Positions 60,820 to 64,000 of a stretch of 64,000 bases of DNA are shown one piece after another (the first letter of the stretch is position 1; each line of letters opens with the position of its first letter). The stretch spans positions 1 through 64,000 of the forward strand of contig JAJEFD010000012.1 of the NCBI GenBank assembly GCA_022820645.1, written 5' to 3'. This stretch comes from Dehalococcoidia bacterium. Its GTDB lineage: Bacteria > Chloroflexota > Dehalococcoidia > Lucifugimonadales > Australimonadaceae. The position numbers and the translations under genes were made by a program. Under the pieces are notes generated by a model. That model ran no database searches and had not been told where the DNA came from. It saw only the letters and a program-made list of their open reading frames with translations.

Positions 60820-63800
60820 TTACGGGACGAGCGTGCTCGGCTCGGGCGACCAGACCCAGTAGCCCCTGCCGTTGGCTATCTCGCCGCCGGTCTCGCCGAC
60901 GCCTTCCGTCACCTTCTCCCACAGGCTTGCCGCCGTGTCGTAGGAGTAGGCCACCCTCCAAGGGATGCTGCCGAAGTAGTTGTCGGCCTCATCGCCGTTG
61001 CTACCCGCCTCGCCAGGCGCGTCGCCCTCGTCGTTCTGGAAGATGTCCAAGACGCCGAGCAGGTTCCAGCCCGCCGTCACCGGCACCGTCGGGAGTGTCC
61101 CGGCCGGGTCGACCTCGGAGAGCATCGTCTCGATGGACTCGAAGGTCCGGGCGTGGACCCAGTAGCCGTAGCCGCCGACGATCTCCGTCAGCCGACCGCG
61201 CCACGTGCCGTCGTCGTTGACGGCGGTGATCCAGTCGCCCTGCTGGTAGCCGAGCACCGGCGAGATGTACTGGTTGTTCGCCAGCACGTCGCTTATCCCG
61301 GACTCCAGCGGCGTTGCCGGGAGCGAAACCAGGTTCCAGCCCGGCTTCACGCGGATCGTGTACGGCTGCCGCTCCTTCACCTCGAAGTCGAACTCGCCCT
61401 CGAACTCGTTGCCCGCGTCGTCCTCAGCGGTGTAGGTCACCGTGTAGTCGCCTACCGCCAGGTCGCGGTTGATGACCGAGAACTCGCTGGCGTTGATCCG
61501 GTTCAAGCGATCCATCACGTTGTCGCCGTTCAACTCCAGCTCCGTGATCACCACCTGCGCGTGCGAGTCGCGGTACCGCTTCTCGTACTGAGAGTCGAAG
61601 TTGTCGCCGTCCGCGTTGAGCGGGTACTCCATCGCTTCGCGGCCGAACGCCAGCTTGATGAACGGGCTCGCGCTCTCCGTCTCCGTGCCGTCGTCATCGC
61701 TCTTCGGCGTCACGCTGCCCGCAGCCTCCATGAGGCTCGTGTCGATCTCGGCCAGCAGCCCGGCGTCGTCCATCTTCTCCAGATTGAGCGAGTTGCCCAC
61801 AACCGGACCGGGCTCGGTCGAGCCGGAAACGCGGCGGTGCGTGCTCGGCGACCATCCGGCCGTCGAACTGAGGTTGGCGTCCTCGTCCTGGGCGACCAGC
61901 ACCACGCCGATCAGCCCGTCGTCGAAGTCGTCCAAGTCTCCATCCACCTTGTAGGTCTTCGCCCAGTGGGCCTCATCCTGTTGCAGGGTCAGCGATCCGA
62001 CGTCCTCAACGCTGGCGACGCTGTAGGAGTACTTCGCGTCCGCCGTGGCGGTGGCGTCCGTCTTCGTGGCGCTGATGCTTACGAAGAACACGTTCGGGCG
62101 GCGGCGCAGGTCCTCGTCGGCGCGCACGTCCAGCGTGAACCCGCCGTCATCGTTCGCCACCGGGCGGTCGCCCGCCGTGCCGGTGACCGTCACCGTGATC
62201 TTCGGCGCGATCCAGTCCTGCACGTTCGTCAGCGTCGCCGACGCGTTCCCGTTGCCCGCCAAGTCCAGCACTGCGCCGGAGACCAGCAGCACCGACGGCT
62301 TCTCGTCGGACGCGAGGTCCTCGGAGAGCTCCAGGTAGACGAAGGAGCGCGGGTCGCGGATCGGGTTGCCCTCGATATCCGTGCCCGGGTTCTCCCGGTC
62401 GAACTGGGTGAGCTTCCTGAACGCCGCCAGTTCGGAGTCGTACACCCGTTTGGCAGACAGGGCTTTCTCGTAGTTCGACCAAGCCGTGAACGCGTCACAC
62501 TCCGTCTTGGAGGGGTCAGTCGCGTCTACCGGGGGAGTTGCCGTGCTGTCCGCGTCTCTCGGGTTCTCACAGACCGTTGCCTGCGCTGCAGTCAGTTCGT
62601 TGAAGCCGTCTGCAGGCTCCAGAAGCGGCGGGTCACTGTCGATGAAGGTGAAATCGAACGTGATGGTGGTCCCAATGTCAGTCCGCTGAATCTGATTCTC
62701 CGTAGCAATCGAATCGGCATTCGGTGCTGTGGCATCACCAGGGTCGTTGGTACCTTCTGCTTGACCGTCATCCGGGTCGTCCGCGGCAGTCTTGCTCGCC
62801 GCAGGCTCCAGCATGTCGCCCCGGTTGATAGCCGGCGCAGCGGTCGGGCGGATGTAGCCGACCACGGTGTGGCCGACCACCGTGATGCTGTCGAGGTTCA
62901 CGTCGTCGATCGGGTCGCCGCGGAACTCCAGCGCGATGTAGTTGCGGTCGACCGTCTCCTCGTTGTCCTCGGAGTCCCAAGAGATGCCCGTGCGCGCGAC
63001 CGTCAACTCCGGGTCGACGTCGTCCACGCGGAAGACGTACGGCTCGTCGGCGGTGTTGATGCTGGAGTCCGGGACGGCGTCCGTCACGGTCGTGTTGCCC
63101 GCGCGGTCCTTCGCCGTCAGCTGGTAGAGGTAGCTGGCGTCGTCCAGGTGCGAACCGCTCGCCCTGAAGGAGTAGGCGACGCCCGGGCGGCTGGCCGCCA
63201 TGCTCCACGTGCCGGACGCGCTGATGTCGTCGTCGGCGGTCGGAGCGGAGGTGTCCACGTTCAGCGGGTTCTCCAGCACGTTGACCTTGATGTCAGCCGA
63301 CGCGCCGTTCGTAGAGAGCGTGCCGCCCCTGCGCACGGAGAGCGGTTCTTCGTGGAGGATCTGGTCCTCGTCGGCGTTCACGTGCTCAAGGTCGCCGTCA
63401 GGAGAGGTGATGCTCTCGCCGTCGTGGCGGAGGCCGGACTCGTCGTCCCGCACCTCGAAACTGAACATTGTGTCTCTCGACTCCGCCACGTCGTTGTCCT
63501 CGGGCGTGATGGTCGAGAAGTCGGGTCCGTCGCCGTCGACCACCAGGTCAACGGAGCGCCCGCCGGCCGTGACCGTGATGCGGTCGCCGTGCCGCGCGTA
63601 GATGGTGGCGATCTCCTGCTGCAAGGGAGTTGTCTGGGTATCGTCGACATCGGCGGCGGTGTCAACTGCACTGGTGGCCATTGTCTCCCTGGGCGTGGGG
63701 TTGTCTACCCCATCGTCAGTAGTGTCTTCTGGTGTTATGTCCGCACACCACGTCGGGCCGCTGCCTACGGTCGGCGACTCTGGAATCGCGTCGCGATTGG

Positions 63801-64000
63801 CATCCACGGCGTCCCTATGGACGACCTTGAAGAATGCTTGGAAGTCGTCGGTGCCGTCAGCGACCATCTCCAAGTTCAGTGTCTTGCCGGAACGGTTGTT
63901 CTTCACCGTCGCGGTGACGTTGGCGTTCGCCGCTTCCAATGCATCCGTGGTGTCAACCTCGGTCATACATGTGGCCGTGACGGCCGGGTCCGTCGTCACG
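60820..64000 (-). CDS. Large acidic secreted protein with GWNL C-terminal repeats, copy 2 (5' end outside window)
   Basis: At least 1060 residues are present and the start lies beyond the window. It repeats the block order of the 34635 gene: HGDRITVTAGG, FSFEVRDDESGLRHDGES, LTAKDRAGNTTV, DLASDEKPSVLLVSGAVLD, then GWNLVSLPATPLESGISDVL and GWNLLGVLDIFQNDEG, ending NGRGYWVWSPEPSTLVP. It is therefore a paralogue on the opposite strand. The composition (many Asp, Thr, Gly) and Ig/cadherin-like pattern suggest a surface-layer or adhesin-like protein, possibly Ca2+-binding. Confidence 0.85.
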   Translation of the reverse strand, partial: VTTDPAVTATCMTEVDTTDALEAANANVTATVKNNRSGKTLNLEMVADGTDDFQAFFKVVHRDAVDANRDAIPESPTVGSGPTWCADITPEDTTDDGVDNPTPRETMATSAVDTAADVDDTQTTPLQQEIATIYARHGDRITVTAGGRSVDLVVDGDGPDFSTITPEDNDVAESRDTMFSFEVRDDESGLRHDGESITSPDGDLEHVNADEDQILHEEPLSVRRGGTLSTNGASADIKVNVLENPLNVDTSAPTADDDISASGTWSMAASRPGVAYSFRASGSHLDDASYLYQLTAKDRAGNTTVTDAVPDSSINTADEPYVFRVDDVDPELTVARTGISWDSEDNEETVDRNYIALEFRGDPIDDVNLDSITVVGHTVVGYIRPTAAPAINRGDMLEPAASKTAADDPDDGQAEGTNDPGDATAPNADSIATENQIQRTDIGTTITFDFTFIDSDPPLLEPADGFNELTAAQATVCENPRDADSTATPPVDATDPSKTECDAFTAWSNYEKALSAKRVYDSELAAFRKLTQFDRENPGTDIEGNPIRDPRSFVYLELSEDLASDEKPSVLLVSGAVLDLAGNGNASATLTNVQDWIAPKITVTVTGTAGDRPVANDDGGFTLDVRADEDLRRRPNVFFVSISATKTDATATADAKYSYSVASVEDVGSLTLQQDEAHWAKTYKVDGDLDDFDDGLIGVVLVAQDEDANLSSTAGWSPSTHRRVSGSTEPGPVVGNSLNLEKMDDAGLLAEIDTSLMEAAGSVTPKSDDDGTETESASPFIKLAFGREAMEYPLNADGDNFDSQYEKRYRDSHAQVVITELELNGDNVMDRLNRINASEFSVINRDLAVGDYTVTYTAEDDAGNEFEGEFDFEVKERQPYTIRVKPGWNLVSLPATPLESGISDVLANNQYISPVLGYQQGDWITAVNDDGTWRGRLTEIVGGYGYWVHARTFESIETMLSEVDPAGTLPTVPVTAGWNLLGVLDIFQNDEGDAPGEAGSNGDEADNYFGSIPWRVAYSYDTAASLWEKVTEGVGETGGEIANGRGYWVWSPEPSTLVP

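Noticed and set aside
59625..61220. A plus-strand Gly/Arg-rich frame
   Set aside because: It is the complement of the Pro/Thr-rich linker and other GC-rich coding sequence on the minus strand.

Overview
The window is high-GC bacterial chromosome with dense, short-spaced operons. Several things suggest a Chloroflexota of the Dehalococcoidia/SAR202 type: paired LLM-class flavin oxidoreductases, a mandelate-racemase/enolase-superfamily enzyme, tandem bicupin dioxygenase-like proteins, a two-subunit glycine dehydrogenase, a Rex repressor, a ferredoxin-dependent 2-oxoacid oxidoreductase, and two very large acidic secreted proteins ending in GWNL repeats. This placement comes from gene content and was not tested phylogenetically. 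Many promoters have a -10 of the form TAYNMT (TACAAT, TATCAT, TACGCT, TATCCT), and a few sit so close to the start codon that the message should be leaderless.

Layout. 1-13 kb: an amidohydrolase tail, metE with a small MDMPI-like gene, a toxin-antitoxin pair, two LLM oxidoreductases, the divergent glycine cleavage operon gcvT-H-PA-PB, and a DUF1330 plus ThDP enzyme. 13.0-13.5 kb: a peroxiredoxin whose peroxidatic position is an in-frame TGA followed by a hairpin matching a bacterial SECIS element, so very probably a selenoprotein. 13.5-20 kb: trmI, a MidA-like methyltransferase, citrate synthase and, divergently, korAB. 20-24 kb: a sulfite-oxidase-fold molybdoenzyme and ccmABC plus a CcmD-like protein; ccmE lies 6.5 kb away and has the cysteine-type heme site. 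23.8-30 kb: an accessory stretch with an HTH/unknown pair, a low-GC membrane-anchored Mrr-like nuclease with ankyrin repeats, tandem bicupins and a NYN-domain RNase. 31-34.5 kb: hspR-grpE-dnaK behind a HAIR-like operator.

34.6-64 kb: a 1010-residue secreted protein; DUF1989, rhodanese, GNAT, cupin, enolase-superfamily and histone-deacetylase-like genes; a 5'-nucleotidase lipoprotein; a MATE transporter; a second toxin-antitoxin pair; an MrfA/YprA-like helicase; DUF503; an LVIVD protein; rex; the complete nine-gene F1Fo ATP synthase operon on the opposite strand; a DUF151 nuclease-like gene, an MBL protein and bioY; a Pro/Thr-rich anchored protein; and the truncated second giant secreted protein.

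The core genes form a coherent energy-metabolism theme: citrate synthase and KorAB (TCA carbon flow via ferredoxin), cytochrome c maturation, ATP synthase, and NADH-sensing Rex. A Rex-like site lies over the ATP synthase promoter. Dispersed palindromic repeats of at least four families fill most of the larger intergenic gaps. No rRNA, tRNA, CRISPR array, transposase or integrase was recognised.
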